Positions 46,253 through 55,039 of a stretch of 64,000 bases of DNA are shown here, piece after piece (the stretch's first letter is position 1; every line of letters starts with the position of its first letter). Made by a program: the position numbers and the translations under genes. The notes below the pieces were generated by a model. It saw only the letters and a program-made list of their open reading frames with translations, did not search any database and was not told where the DNA came from. The DNA comes from Microbacterium sp. zg-B96 (lineage in GTDB: Bacteria > Actinomycetota > Actinomycetes > Actinomycetales > Microbacteriaceae). The DNA lies in assembly GCF_030246865.1 (NCBI RefSeq), contig NZ_CP126738.1:744001-808000 (forward strand). The letters run 5' to 3'.

Positions 46253-47929
46253 TCAGGGTGCCGCGACGAGCTCCCGCGCCCCGGCCTCGAGCGCGGTCAG
46301 CCGCGCGCGCGCGTCGGCGGCGGACTCGCCCCGCACGTCGAGGTACGCCTTGAGCTTGGGTTCGGTGCCGCTCGGGCGCACGATCACACGCGAGCCGTCG
46401 ACCAGCCACAGGCGCAGCACGTCGGCGGGCGGCAGGTCGTCGATTCCGCCCTGCAGGTCGTCGATGCGCTCCACCGCGACAGCGCCGACCGTGAGCGGCG
46501 GTTCCGCGCGCAGCCGCGCCATGATGCGGCCGATGACGGCGACATCCTGCACCCGCAGCGACACCTGCGCGCTGGTGAAGAAGCCGAACTCCGCCTGGAA
46601 CTCGGTCAGCAGCTGCGCGGCCGTCGCCCCGCGCCGCCGGGCCTCGGCGACGAGGCCGAGCATGGCCACGGCCGCCGAGATGCCGTCCTTGTCGCGGACC
46701 GTCTCGGGATTGACGAGGTAGCCCAGCGCCTCCTCGAACCCGTAGACGATGCCGGGGGCGCGGGAGATCCACTTGAAACCGGTCAGGGTGGCGTGCGAGC
46801 TCAGCCCGTACCGCTCGGCGACCACCGCGAGCCCCGGTGACGAGACCAGCGAGCAGGCGAGCGACGCCTCCCGGCCGGCGCGGGCGTCCGCCGCCAGCCG
46901 TGCCGCGCGCCAGCCGAGCAGCAGGCCGACCTCGTTGCCGGTCAGCGCGCGCCAGCCGCCGGCGACGTCGGCGTCGGGCACGGCGACGGCCAGGCGGTCG
47001 GCGTCCGGGTCGTTGGCGAGGATGAACTCCGCACCGACCTCGCGCGCGGTCTGGAATGCCAGGTCCATCGCACCGGGCTCTTCCGGGTTGGGGAAGGCGA
47101 CCGTGGGGAAGGTGCCATCGGGCTCGATCTGCGCCGTCACCACGGCGGGGGCGGGGTAGCCCGCGCGCTGCAGGATGCGCGAGAGCGTCTCCCAACCCAC
47201 GCCGTGCATCGCGGTGTACACCCAGGTCATGTCCGGGGTGCCGTCCGGGGCGGGCGAGACGGCGGCCGTCGCGGCGATGTACGCCTCGACCACAGCCTCC
47301 GAGGCGGTCTCGTAGCCCGGCGACCGGGGCAGGGAGCCGAGGTCACCGGCATCGGCCACCCGCTGGATGTGCGCGGCGATCTCGGCATCCGCCGGTGGCA
47401 CGATCTGCGCGCCGTCGTCGGCGCCGCCGAGATACACCTTGTAGCCGTTGTCATCGGGCGGGTTGTGGCTGGCGGTGACCATGACCCCGGCATCCGCGCC
47501 GAGATGGCGCACCGCGAAGGCCAGCACCGGGGTGGGCAGCAGCCGCGGCAGCAGGATGGCGCGCAGCCCGGCACCGGCGAACACCTCGGCGCTGTCGCGG
47601 GCGAACACGTCGGAGTTGCGCCTGCCGTCGTAGCCGATCACGACGGTGGGCGGACCGTCGGGGCCGGGCTTTTCCAGCAGGTAGGCGGCAAGGCCGGCGG
47701 CGGCCTGCATGACCAGCATCCGGTTCATGCGGTTGCTGCCGGCGCCCAGGCGCCCACGCAGCCCGGCGGTGCCGAAAGCGAGCCGGGTGGCGAAGCGGTC
47801 GGTGAGGTCGGCGGCTGCCGCGGCGTCGCCGGCGTCGGCGGCGGCGAGCAGCTGCTCGAGCTCGGCGCGGGTGACCGGGTCGGGGTCCTGGGCGAGCCAG
47901 GTGCGGGCGGCCGCGGTCGCGTCGATCAC
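46253..47929 (-). CDS. Phosphohexomutase (phosphoglucomutase/phosphomannomutase family)
   Basis: 558 residues, the long actinobacterial PgmB/PmmB-like form. FGTAGLRGRLGAGSNRMN near 51-68, catalytic phosphoserine loop VTASHNPPDDNGYKVY near 151-166, metal loop NDPDADRLAVAV near 308 and the phosphate-binding RPSGTEPKLKAYLDV near 515. May act on glucose/mannose phosphates or, given its neighbour, on (deoxy)ribose 1-phosphate. The start overlaps the purine phosphorylase stop by 4 nt. Confidence 0.9.
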   Translation of the reverse strand: MIDATAAARTWLAQDPDPVTRAELEQLLAAADAGDAAAAADLTDRFATRLAFGTAGLRGRLGAGSNRMNRMLVMQAAAGLAAYLLEKPGPDGPPTVVIGYDGRRNSDVFARDSAEVFAGAGLRAILLPRLLPTPVLAFAVRHLGADAGVMVTASHNPPDDNGYKVYLGGADDGAQIVPPADAEIAAHIQRVADAGDLGSLPRSPGYETASEAVVEAYIAATAAVSPAPDGTPDMTWVYTAMHGVGWETLSRILQRAGYPAPAVVTAQIEPDGTFPTVAFPNPEEPGAMDLAFQTAREVGAEFILANDPDADRLAVAVPDADVAGGWRALTGNEVGLLLGWRAARLAADARAGREASLACSLVSSPGLAVVAERYGLSSHATLTGFKWISRAPGIVYGFEEALGYLVNPETVRDKDGISAAVAMLGLVAEARRRGATAAQLLTEFQAEFGFFTSAQVSLRVQDVAVIGRIMARLRAEPPLTVGAVAVERIDDLQGGIDDLPPADVLRLWLVDGSRVIVRPSGTEPKLKAYLDVRGESAADARARLTALEAGARELVAAP

Positions 47930-48759
47930 AGCGACCCGATCACACGGGCCAGCAGCGACGAGATGACCGGCTCGGCGGTCTTCCCCGCCTCGAGAACCTC
48001 GGTGTGGCTGAGCGGGGTGGTCTGGATGCCGGCGGCCATGTTGGTGATGAGTGAGAAGCCGAGGATCTCCATGCCCGCCTGGCGGGCGGCGATGGCCTCG
48101 AGCGCGGTGGACATGCCGACGATGTCGCCGCCGATGGTGGCGGCCATGCGCACCTCGGCGGGGGTCTCGTACTGCGGGCCGCGGAACTGGCAGTACACGC
48201 CCTCGTCCAGCGACGGGTCGATCTGCCGGGCGAGGTCGCGCAGCCGCTCGGAGTACAGGTCGGTGAGGTCGATGAACGTGGCGCCTTCGAGCGGCGACGC
48301 ACCGGTGAGGTTGATGTGGTCGCTGATGAGCACCGGCTGACCGGGCTTCCAGGTGCGGCGCATGCCGCCGGCGCCGTTGGTCAGCACCATGATGCGGGCG
48401 CCGGTCGCGGCGGCGGTGCGCACGCTGTGCACCACGCGGCGCACGCCGTGGCCCTCGTAGAAGTGCGTGCGGGCGCCGATGACCAGCACGTTCTTGCCCT
48501 GCTCGGTGCGGACGCTGCGCAGCGTCCCGACGTGTCCCTCCAGGGCGGGCTTACTGAACCCGGTCACTTCCGTCGCCGGGAACACGGCGGTGGTCTCGCC
48601 GATCAGCTCCGCGGCCTTGCCCCAGCCGCTGCCGAGGGTGAGGGCGATGTCGTGACGCGGCACTCCCGTGATGCGGGCGATGTCGGCGGCGGCTTCGGCG
48701 GCCACGCCGAACGGGTCGGCAGCGGGGTCGTCGAGGGGATGGGAGGTCGTGTGGGACAT
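47926..48759 (-). CDS. Purine-nucleoside phosphorylase
   Basis: Phosphorolysis of inosine/guanosine to base and (deoxy)ribose 1-phosphate; 277 residues, trimeric type. Motifs: TLGSGWGKAAELIG near 41, HFYEGHGVRRVVHSVRTA, VLTNGAGGMRRTWKPGQPVLI, DHINLTGASPLEG and FRGPQYETPAEVRM. ATG at 48759 with TAAAGT 6 nt upstream and no ribosome site. Coupled to the hexomutase; complements the nucleoside uptake operon elsewhere in the window. Confidence 0.94.
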   Translation of the reverse strand: MSHTTSHPLDDPAADPFGVAAEAAADIARITGVPRHDIALTLGSGWGKAAELIGETTAVFPATEVTGFSKPALEGHVGTLRSVRTEQGKNVLVIGARTHFYEGHGVRRVVHSVRTAAATGARIMVLTNGAGGMRRTWKPGQPVLISDHINLTGASPLEGATFIDLTDLYSERLRDLARQIDPSLDEGVYCQFRGPQYETPAEVRMAATIGGDIVGMSTALEAIAARQAGMEILGFSLITNMAAGIQTTPLSHTEVLEAGKTAEPVISSLLARVIGSL

Positions 48760-48765
48760 GTCCCT

Positions 48766-48771
48766 ACTTTA
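48766..48771 (-). promoter_or_regulatory. -10 element of leaderless purine nucleoside phosphorylase gene
   Basis: TAAAGT on the minus strand, 6 nt before the ATG at 48759. Divergent from the lpdA promoter in an 80-nt gap. Confidence 0.6.
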
Positions 48772-48827
48772 GGAACTCGGATGCCTCCCGGCCAGCAACG
48801 CGGCACCGACTCCCGAGCGCGCCCTGA

Positions 48828-48833
48828 GAGAAT
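48828..48833 (+). promoter_or_regulatory. Possible -10 element of leaderless lpdA-like gene
   Basis: GAGAAT 6 nt before the ATG at 48840; keeps the second-position A and final T of TANNNT. The GGGGGA between is purine-rich but too close to the start to serve well as a ribosome site. Confidence 0.4.
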
Positions 48834-48839
48834 GGGGGA

Positions 48840-50291
48840 ATGTCCTTGAGTTTCGAGCGCACTCAGTCCGTTGCCATCCTCGGCGGAGGCCCCGGCGGCT
48901 ATGAAGCAGCGCTCGCCGGAGTGCAGCTCGGCGCCGAAGTCACCCTCATCGAACGCGCCGGCGTGGGCGGGGCAGCGGTGATGACCGACGTCGTGCCGTC
49001 CAAGAGCCTCATCGCGACGGCCGACGCCGCCGTCGCCATCTCGCAGGCCGGTGACCTGGGCGTGCAGCTGTTCGCCCGGGGCGGCGACGGCAAGCCGCTC
49101 AAGCCCGAGATCGCCATCAACCTCGCCGCCGTGAACAAGCGGCTGCTCGCCCTTGCCCGGCAGCAGTCCGATGACATGCGGGCGACGCTGGTGGAAGCCG
49201 GAGTGCGCATCGTCTCCGGCCATGGACGCCTGGAGGGCCACCACGCCGTCATCGTGTCCACCGGACCCGACGGCACGGACTTCGACCGCATCGAGGCGGA
49301 CACCCTCGTGGTCTCCGTCGGTGCGTCGCCGCGGGAGCTGCCCAGCGCCAAGCCCGACGGCAAGCGCATTCTCACCTGGACGCAGCTGTATGACATGCCC
49401 TCCCTCCCCGAGCACCTCATCGTGGTCGGGTCTGGGGTCACCGGTGCGGAGTTCGCCGGCGCCTACATGAACCTCGGCGCGAAGGTGACCCTCGTCTCCA
49501 GCCGTGACCACGTGCTGCCCGGTGAGGACCCGGATGCCGCGGCGGTGCTGGAGCGGGTGTTCAAACGAGGCGGCATGCAGGTGCTGAACAAGGCCCGCGC
49601 GCAGAAGGTGGAGCGCTCCGGCGACGGCGTCGTGGTCACCCTCGCCGACGGTCGCACGGTGGAAGGCAGCCACTGCCTCATGGCGGTCGGCTCGGTCCCC
49701 AACACCTCCGGCGTGGGCCTGGAGGAGGCGGGGGTTCAGCTGACGGACTCCGGTCACATCCGCGTCAACCGCGTCGCCCGCACGTCGGTGCCCAACATCT
49801 ACGCCGCCGGCGACTGCACGAGCTTCATGCCGCTGGCCTCGGTCGCCTCAATGCAGGGACGCATGGCGGTGTTCCACGCTCTCGGTGACGTCGTGATCCC
49901 GCTGGAGCGCCGCCGCATCACGGCGAACATCTTCACCGCCCCCGAGATCGCCACCGTCGGCTGGCAGCAGGCCGACATCGAGGCCGGGCGTATCAACGGC
50001 GTCGTGCACACGCTGCCGCTGGCGGCGAACCCGCGCGCGAAGATGATGGGCGTGCGCGACGGGTTCGTCAAGCTCCTCGCGCGTCAGGGCAGCGGCGAAG
50101 TGCTCGGCGGCGTCATCGTGGCCCCGCGCGCCTCGGAGCTGATCTACCCCATCGCGATCGCCGCCGAGCGGCGGCTGACCGTCGACCAGGTCTCCCGCGT
50201 CTTCGCGGTGTACCCGTCACTGTCGGGCTCGATCACCGATGCCGCCCGCGCGATGCACATCGTCGACCGCACGACCGACGTCGAGGCGTAG
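48840..50291 (+). CDS. lpdA: LpdA-like NAD(P)H-quinone oxidoreductase (pyridine nucleotide-disulfide family without redox cysteines)
   Basis: 483-residue FAD flavoprotein with the fold of dihydrolipoamide dehydrogenase. FAD motif LGGGPGGYEAALAG near 14, NAD(P)H motif GSGVTGAEFAGAYM near 200, and AAGDCTSFMPLASVASMQGR near 321. Where true lipoamide dehydrogenases have the CxxxxC disulfide, this has GVGGAAVMTDVVPSKSL, with no Cys, as in mycobacterial LpdA (Rv3303c), an NAD(P)H:quinone reductase. So it should not be part of pyruvate dehydrogenase. Stands alone between pnp and accA3. Confidence 0.85.
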   Translation: MSLSFERTQSVAILGGGPGGYEAALAGVQLGAEVTLIERAGVGGAAVMTDVVPSKSLIATADAAVAISQAGDLGVQLFARGGDGKPLKPEIAINLAAVNKRLLALARQQSDDMRATLVEAGVRIVSGHGRLEGHHAVIVSTGPDGTDFDRIEADTLVVSVGASPRELPSAKPDGKRILTWTQLYDMPSLPEHLIVVGSGVTGAEFAGAYMNLGAKVTLVSSRDHVLPGEDPDAAAVLERVFKRGGMQVLNKARAQKVERSGDGVVVTLADGRTVEGSHCLMAVGSVPNTSGVGLEEAGVQLTDSGHIRVNRVARTSVPNIYAAGDCTSFMPLASVASMQGRMAVFHALGDVVIPLERRRITANIFTAPEIATVGWQQADIEAGRINGVVHTLPLAANPRAKMMGVRDGFVKLLARQGSGEVLGGVIVAPRASELIYPIAIAAERRLTVDQVSRVFAVYPSLSGSITDAARAMHIVDRTTDVEA

Positions 50292-50310
50292 TCCGCCGGG
50301 CGCGTTCGGT

Positions 50311-50362
50311 CGACGCATCCGTCCCCGCGGGGCGCGTTGCGGGGCCGTTCGTGACGACCGAG
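50311..50362. repeat. Repeat family C, copy 1 (52-bp direct repeat)
   Basis: 52 bp starting CGACGCATCCGTCCCCGCGG and ending GTGACGACCGAG; 50 of 52 positions match copy 2, which begins 73 bp later. It contains the palindrome CCCCGCGGGG and is bounded by CGGTCG/CGACCG. Lies in the 179-nt gap between the convergent lpdA and accA3 genes. Confidence 0.85.
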
Positions 50363-50383
50363 CGCGGCGCGGCATCCTTCGGG

Positions 50384-50435
50384 CGTCGCATCCGTCCCCG
50401 CGGCGCGCGTTGCGGGGCCGTTCGTGACGACCGAG
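50384..50435. repeat. Repeat family C, copy 2 (52-bp direct repeat)
   Basis: Begins CGTCGCATCCGTCCCCGCGG; differs from copy 1 at two positions. No coding potential or terminator with T-run was found; the gap between lpdA and accA3 otherwise holds nothing recognisable. Confidence 0.85.
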
Positions 50436-50470
50436 GGTGTGGTCCGGATGCCGCGGGGTGAGGGCCCGGG

Positions 50471-52234
50471 TCAGGTGATGGTCAGCAGCAGGTGACCGGC
50501 CGAGACGGTGTTGCCCGGCTGCGCGTCGATGCCGCCGATGACGCCGTCCTTGTGCGCCTGGATCGGCTGCTCCATCTTCATCGCCTCGAGCACGACCACG
50601 AGGTCGCCCTTGACGACCTGCTGGCCGTCGATCACGGCGACCTTCACGATCGTCGCCTGCATCGGCGAGGTCACCGCGTCACCCGATGCGCCGGCCATGA
50701 CCGTCGTGGCGTGCGTGCGGCGCGACGGCGGTACGGCCACCGGCCGCCCGACCTTCGTGGCCGCGACGACACGGTCGGGCAGGCTCACTTCCAGGCGCCG
50801 CCCGGCCACCTCCACCACGACGGTGTGGCGGCTCTCTTCGGGCTCGGGGACGTGTGCTTCGCCGTCCCACGGCGGGATGTCGTTGTCGAACTCGGTCTCG
50901 ATCCACCGCGTGTGCACGCCGAACCGGCCGTCCTCGGCGGTGAAGGCGGGGTCCCGCACGACGCGACGGTGAAACGGCAGCACGGTGGGCATGCCGGCGA
51001 CCTCGAACTCGTCCAGCGCCCGGCGTGCCCGCTCCAGCGCCTCGGCGCGGTCGCGGCCGGTGACGATGATCTTGCCCAGCAGCGAGTCGAACGCGCCCGA
51101 GACGGCGTCGCCGGCGGTGACGCCGGAGTCGAGCCGGATGCCGGGTCCGCCGAAGGTCTTGAACACGTGGATGCGTCCCGGCTGGGGGAGGAACCCGCGA
51201 CCGGGATCCTCGCCGTTGATGCGGAACTCGATCGAGTGGCCGACCGGCTGCGGGTCCACGTCTTCGAGCAGGCCGCCCTCGGCGAGGCGGAACTGCTCGC
51301 GCACCAGGTCGATACCGGTGACTTCCTCCGACACCGGGTGCTCGACCTGCAGGCGGGTGTTGACCTCGAGGAAGGAGATGGTCCCGTCCGCGCCGATGAG
51401 GAACTCGCACGTCCCCGCCCCGACGTAGCCGACGTCCTTGAGGATCGCCTTGGACGAGGTGTACAGCACCTCGTTCTGCTCCGGGGTGAGGAAAGGCGCC
51501 GGCGCCTCCTCGACGAGTTTCTGGTGACGGCGCTGCAGCGAGCAGTCACGGGTGGATACGACGATCACGGTGCCGGCGGCATCGGCCAGGCACTGCGTCT
51601 CGACGTGACGCGGCTTGTCGAGGTACTTCTCCACGAAGCACTCGCCCCGGCCGAACGCCGTGATCGCCTCGCGGGTGGCCGATTCGAACTGTTCGGCGAT
51701 CTCGTCGTACTCCCGGGCGACCTTCAGGCCCCGGCCGCCGCCGCCGTACGCGGCCTTGATGGCGATGGGCAGCCCGTGCTCCTGGGCGAACGCGATGACC
51801 TCGTCGGCGCTGGAGACCGGGCCGGGGGTGCCGGGGGCCAGTGGCGCGCCCACCTTGTCCGCGACGTGGCGCGCGGTGACCTTGTCGCCCAGCGCCTCGA
51901 TGGCCTCGGGCGACGGCCCGATCCAGACCAGCCCCGCGGCGATCACGGCGCGGGCGAACTCGGCGTTCTCGGCGAGGAAGCCGTAGCCGGGGTGCACCGC
52001 GTCGGCGCCGCTGCGACGGGCGACGGAGAGGATCTTGTCGATCGAGAGGTAGGTCTCGGCGCTCGTGGTGCCTTCTAGCGCGTAGGCCTCGTCGGCGAGG
52101 CGGGCGTGGAGGCAGTCGCGGTCCTGGTCGGCGTACACGGCCACCGACGCTTTGCCGCTGTCGCGCGCCGCGCGGATGATGCGAACGGCGATCTCGCCGC
52201 GGTTTGCGATGAGAACCTTGGCGATTGCGGGCAT
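50471..52234 (-). CDS. accA3: Acyl-CoA carboxylase alpha subunit: biotin carboxylase plus BCCP
   Basis: 587 residues. N-terminal biotin-carboxylase [20 protein letters not shown], the ATP-grasp glycine loop [13 protein letters not shown], catalytic [20 protein letters not shown] near 285, then a linker and the C-terminal biotinyl domain with EAMKMEQP, biotinyl Lys at about 553. Carboxylates biotin for malonyl- or methylmalonyl-CoA synthesis with AccD and AccE. ATG at 52234 chosen because TAGGCT lies 7 nt upstream; the frame is open 17 codons further. Convergent with lpdA. Confidence 0.95.
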   Translation of the reverse strand: MPAIAKVLIANRGEIAVRIIRAARDSGKASVAVYADQDRDCLHARLADEAYALEGTTSAETYLSIDKILSVARRSGADAVHPGYGFLAENAEFARAVIAAGLVWIGPSPEAIEALGDKVTARHVADKVGAPLAPGTPGPVSSADEVIAFAQEHGLPIAIKAAYGGGGRGLKVAREYDEIAEQFESATREAITAFGRGECFVEKYLDKPRHVETQCLADAAGTVIVVSTRDCSLQRRHQKLVEEAPAPFLTPEQNEVLYTSSKAILKDVGYVGAGTCEFLIGADGTISFLEVNTRLQVEHPVSEEVTGIDLVREQFRLAEGGLLEDVDPQPVGHSIEFRINGEDPGRGFLPQPGRIHVFKTFGGPGIRLDSGVTAGDAVSGAFDSLLGKIIVTGRDRAEALERARRALDEFEVAGMPTVLPFHRRVVRDPAFTAEDGRFGVHTRWIETEFDNDIPPWDGEAHVPEPEESRHTVVVEVAGRRLEVSLPDRVVAATKVGRPVAVPPSRRTHATTVMAGASGDAVTSPMQATIVKVAVIDGQQVVKGDLVVVLEAMKMEQPIQAHKDGVIGGIDAQPGNTVSAGHLLLTIT

Positions 52235-52241
52235 GGGTGTC

Positions 52242-52247
52242 AGCCTA
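52242..52247 (-). promoter_or_regulatory. -10 element of leaderless accA3
   Basis: TAGGCT on the minus strand, 7 nt before the ATG at 52234; supports this start over the upstream one. Confidence 0.6.
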
Positions 52248-52312
52248 TCGAGGCTGCGAACGGCTTCTTTGGATCTCCCGCACAAGAAACTCCGGCGATC
52301 GTCTGTAGATGT

Positions 52313-52954
52313 CTACGAGCGGTTCCACAGCGAGGGCCAGCTGACGCCCAGCTCCCGCGCCAGACGGCGCACCGTCGGCAGCGACATTCCGACCACCGTG
52401 GACGGATCCCCGTGGACGCTGTCGATGAACGGGCCGCCGAGGCTGTCGATGGTGAACGCCCCTGCCACGTGCAGCGGTTCGCCGGTGGCGACGTACGCGG
52501 CGATCTCGTCGTCGGTGATGTCGGCGGCGAAGGTCACGGCGGCCTCCGCCACCGCGTGAGCCTCGCGCGGCGGCTGTCCCTGCTCCACCCGCACGACGCT
52601 GTGGCCGGAGTGCAGGATGCCGGTGCGCCCCCGCATCGACTGCCACCGGGCGGTGGCAGCCTCGGGGGTGTAGGGCTTCCCGAGAATCTCACCGTCGATC
52701 TCGAACATCGAGTCGCCCCCGATCACGAGGCCGTCGAATCCGACCGAGGCGACCCGCTCGGCGATGTCGGCGGCCTTGCGGCGCGCCAGCAGCAGCACGT
52801 GCTCCGCGGCATCCAGTGTGCGCGCCTCAGCCTGCTGCACGGCGGCGATGACGGCGTCCTCATCGACGTCGGGGGAGGCCGTCTCCGGCTCGATGCCGGC
52901 TTGCCGCAGCAGCATCAGACGGGCGGGGGAGGTGGATGCCAGGCACACGCGCAT
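52313..52954 (-). CDS. maf: Maf-family nucleoside triphosphate pyrophosphatase
   Basis: 213 residues. Hydrolyses non-canonical or 5-methyl nucleotides in this family. Characteristic N-terminus LASTSPARLMLLRQAGI, the central GGDSMFEIDGEILGKP, WQSMRGRTGILHSGHSV and the C-terminal DSVHGDPSTVVGMSLPTVRRL are present. ATG at 52954 with TACGCT 6 nt upstream. Position before accA3 is the actinobacterial order. Confidence 0.92.
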   Translation of the reverse strand: MRVCLASTSPARLMLLRQAGIEPETASPDVDEDAVIAAVQQAEARTLDAAEHVLLLARRKAADIAERVASVGFDGLVIGGDSMFEIDGEILGKPYTPEAATARWQSMRGRTGILHSGHSVVRVEQGQPPREAHAVAEAAVTFAADITDDEIAAYVATGEPLHVAGAFTIDSLGGPFIDSVHGDPSTVVGMSLPTVRRLARELGVSWPSLWNRS

Positions 52955-52960
52955 CGCCTA

Positions 52961-52966
52961 AGCGTA
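52961..52966 (-). promoter_or_regulatory. -10 element of leaderless maf
   Basis: TACGCT on the minus strand, 6 nt before the ATG at 52954; shares the short divergent region with the methyltransferase gene. Confidence 0.5.
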
Positions 52967-53001
52967 AGGGTGCGCACAGCCGGGTGTGCGAGCATCAAAG
53001 G

Positions 53002-54363
53002 ATGGCTATACCCTTGGGCTCTTCAGACGCCCTCATCGATCTCGACGTCACCGATGTCGCCCACGGCGGCGTGTTCGTCGGCCGTCACGAGGGGCGCGTC
53101 GTCTTCGTCCCCGACGCTTTGCCCGGAGAGCGGGCGCGCGTGCGGCTGACCGACGTCGGCAAGGCCTCGTTCTGGCGCGGTGAAGTCCTCGAGGTCCTCG
53201 ACGCATCGCCGCACCGGCGCCGGCACGTCTGGCGGCAGGCTGATGTCGACGTCGCCCCCGAGCAGCGCCCCGGCGGCGCCGACTTCGGTCACATCGAGCT
53301 CTCCCACCAGCGCGCCCTCAAGCAGCACGTCCTCACCGACGCCCTGCAGCGGTTCGGCGGCATCACGATGCCGGTGACGGTCGCACCGGTGGGCGCTGAC
53401 GGCGTGGACCGCTCCGCCGCGCCGACCGATGACGACGGCACCGGGTGGCGCACCCGGCTGAGCCTGCACGTGGATGCCGAGGGCCGCGTCGGCCCGTATG
53501 CCGCCCGCAGCCACCGCGTCGTCACAGTGGAGGATCACCCCCTCGCCGCACCAGACATCGAGCGGGTGGCCCTCGAGCTGCCCAGCGGCGAGCCGGGCAG
53601 GATCGACCTCGTGCTCCCGGCCGACGGCCGCGTGCGGATCCTGCCGCGTCCGGAGCACCACCACCGTGCCGGCGGACGTCGCCTGCGCGGTGGCAGCGCC
53701 GCGAAGCACCCCGCGGCGAAGAACTCCAACCCGATGCGCGAGGTCGTCACCGAGCGGGTCGGGGAGCGGGAGTTCCGCGTCGACGCCGGCGGGTTCTGGC
53801 AGGTGCACCGGTTCGCCGCGAACGCGCTGACCCAGCTGGTCACCGAGCACCTCGGTCAGGCGTATCCCGATGGCCTGGACCCCGAGGCGCTGCACCTGGA
53901 CCTGTACGGCGGCGTCGGTCTGTTCGCCGCCGCGCTGGGCGACCTCGGCGGGCCCCGCAGTCGCGTGATCAGCGTCGAGTCCGACTCGCGCGCCACTGAG
54001 CACGCCGGCGAGAACCTCGCCGAGTGGGCCGGCGCCCGCGCCGAGACCGGTCGCGTGGACCGCTGGCTCGCGCACTGGGGCAAGGACGCATCGGCCAAGG
54101 ACCTGGCCCGCCTGGCACAGGGCGCGGTCGTCCTCGATCCGCCCCGCTCGGGAGCAGGCGGCGAGGTCGTCTCGGCCATCGCCGCACTCGCGCCGCAGAC
54201 GATCGTCTACGTCGCCTGCGACCCGGTCGCGCTCGCCCGGGACCTGGCGACCTTCCGGGAAGCCGGCTACACGGCATCCCGCATCGACGGTCTGGACCTG
54301 TTCCCCCACTCGCACCACGTCGAGGCGGTCGCCACGCTCAACCGTGATCAGCCGCAGCGATAG
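53002..54363 (+). CDS. TrmA/RlmD-family RNA (uracil-5-)methyltransferase without Fe-S cysteines
   Basis: 453 residues. N-terminal TRAM-like barrel (VTDVAHGGVFVGRHEGRVVF and ALPGERARVRLTDV), then the SAM-binding LHLDLYGGVGLFAAALG near 300, VVLDPPRSGAGGEVV near 375, and the catalytic-Cys motif YVACDPVALARDL near 402. RumA/RlmD proteins normally carry a CxxxxxCxxC 4Fe-4S site after the TRAM domain; here that stretch (HRRRHVWRQADVDVAPEQRP) has no Cys. Target RNA unknown. A GAGCAT hexamer lies 6 nt before the ATG; no clear ribosome site. Confidence 0.85.
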   Translation: MAIPLGSSDALIDLDVTDVAHGGVFVGRHEGRVVFVPDALPGERARVRLTDVGKASFWRGEVLEVLDASPHRRRHVWRQADVDVAPEQRPGGADFGHIELSHQRALKQHVLTDALQRFGGITMPVTVAPVGADGVDRSAAPTDDDGTGWRTRLSLHVDAEGRVGPYAARSHRVVTVEDHPLAAPDIERVALELPSGEPGRIDLVLPADGRVRILPRPEHHHRAGGRRLRGGSAAKHPAAKNSNPMREVVTERVGEREFRVDAGGFWQVHRFAANALTQLVTEHLGQAYPDGLDPEALHLDLYGGVGLFAAALGDLGGPRSRVISVESDSRATEHAGENLAEWAGARAETGRVDRWLAHWGKDASAKDLARLAQGAVVLDPPRSGAGGEVVSAIAALAPQTIVYVACDPVALARDLATFREAGYTASRIDGLDLFPHSHHVEAVATLNRDQPQR

Positions 54364-54366
54364 CAT
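54361..54366 (+). promoter_or_regulatory. -10 element of leaderless response regulator gene
   Basis: TAGCAT, 7 nt before the ATG at 54374, overlapping the stop of the methyltransferase gene. Points to 54374 as the start, since the other in-frame ATG (54365) falls inside the hexamer. Confidence 0.5.
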
Positions 54367-54373
54367 GACCACC

Positions 54374-55039
54374 ATGATCCGGGTGGCACTCATCGACGAC
54401 CACGAGTCCGTGCGACTCGGGCTGGAAGCGGCGTGCCTACGCACCGAGACCAAGGACGTCGTCTTCTCCGGAAGCACCGTCACGGAGTACCTGGACTGGC
54501 GGATGTACAGCCGCGGCGCACCGGCCGACGTGGTCGTGCTGGATCTGACCCTCGGTGACGGGACCACGGTGACCGAGAATGTCTCGCGGCTGGTCAGCGA
54601 CGGCTCCAGCGTCATCATCCACAGCGTCGCGGACCGGCCGGCGATCGTGCGCGAAGCGCTGTCGGCGGGCGCGGCCGGCGTGATCAGCAAAGCCAGCCGC
54701 ATCGATGAGGTCGTCGACGCGATCCACACGGTCGCCAGCGGCCATCCGCTGGACAACGTCGAATGGGCAAGCGCGGTGGAAGGCGACCGCGCCTTCGCCG
54801 ACGCGCAGCTGTCGGCGCGGGAACGCGATGTGCTGCGGCTGTACGCCGCGGGCCTGCCGTTGAAGGTCGTCGCCGACCGCCTCGGCGTGGCGTACTCGAC
54901 GGCCAAGGAGAACATCACCCGGGTGCGCTACAAGTACGTCGAGGTGGGTCGTCCCGCCCCGACGAAGGTGGATCTCGCGCGCCGCGCGATGGAAGACGGA
55001 CTGCTCACGAGACCCACCGAGACTCCCGGTGCCCACTGA
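54374..55039 (+). CDS. NarL/LuxR-family response regulator
   Basis: 221 residues. Receiver domain: acidic pair in VALIDDHESVR, phospho-Asp57 in VVVLDLTLG, Ser in IIHSVAD and Lys106 in GVISKASR. C-terminal LuxR-type helix-turn-helix near 150-205: LSARERDVLRLYAAGLPLKV then ADRLGVAYSTAKENITRVRY. Start at 54374 follows the TAGCAT promoter. The end overlaps the histidine kinase gene by 11 nt. Regulon unknown. Confidence 0.9.
   Translation: MIRVALIDDHESVRLGLEAACLRTETKDVVFSGSTVTEYLDWRMYSRGAPADVVVLDLTLGDGTTVTENVSRLVSDGSSVIIHSVADRPAIVREALSAGAAGVISKASRIDEVVDAIHTVASGHPLDNVEWASAVEGDRAFADAQLSARERDVLRLYAAGLPLKVVADRLGVAYSTAKENITRVRYKYVEVGRPAPTKVDLARRAMEDGLLTRPTETPGAH

Noticed and set aside
48840..50291. 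Dihydrolipoamide dehydrogenase (E3)
   Set aside because: The redox-active CxxxxC is absent.
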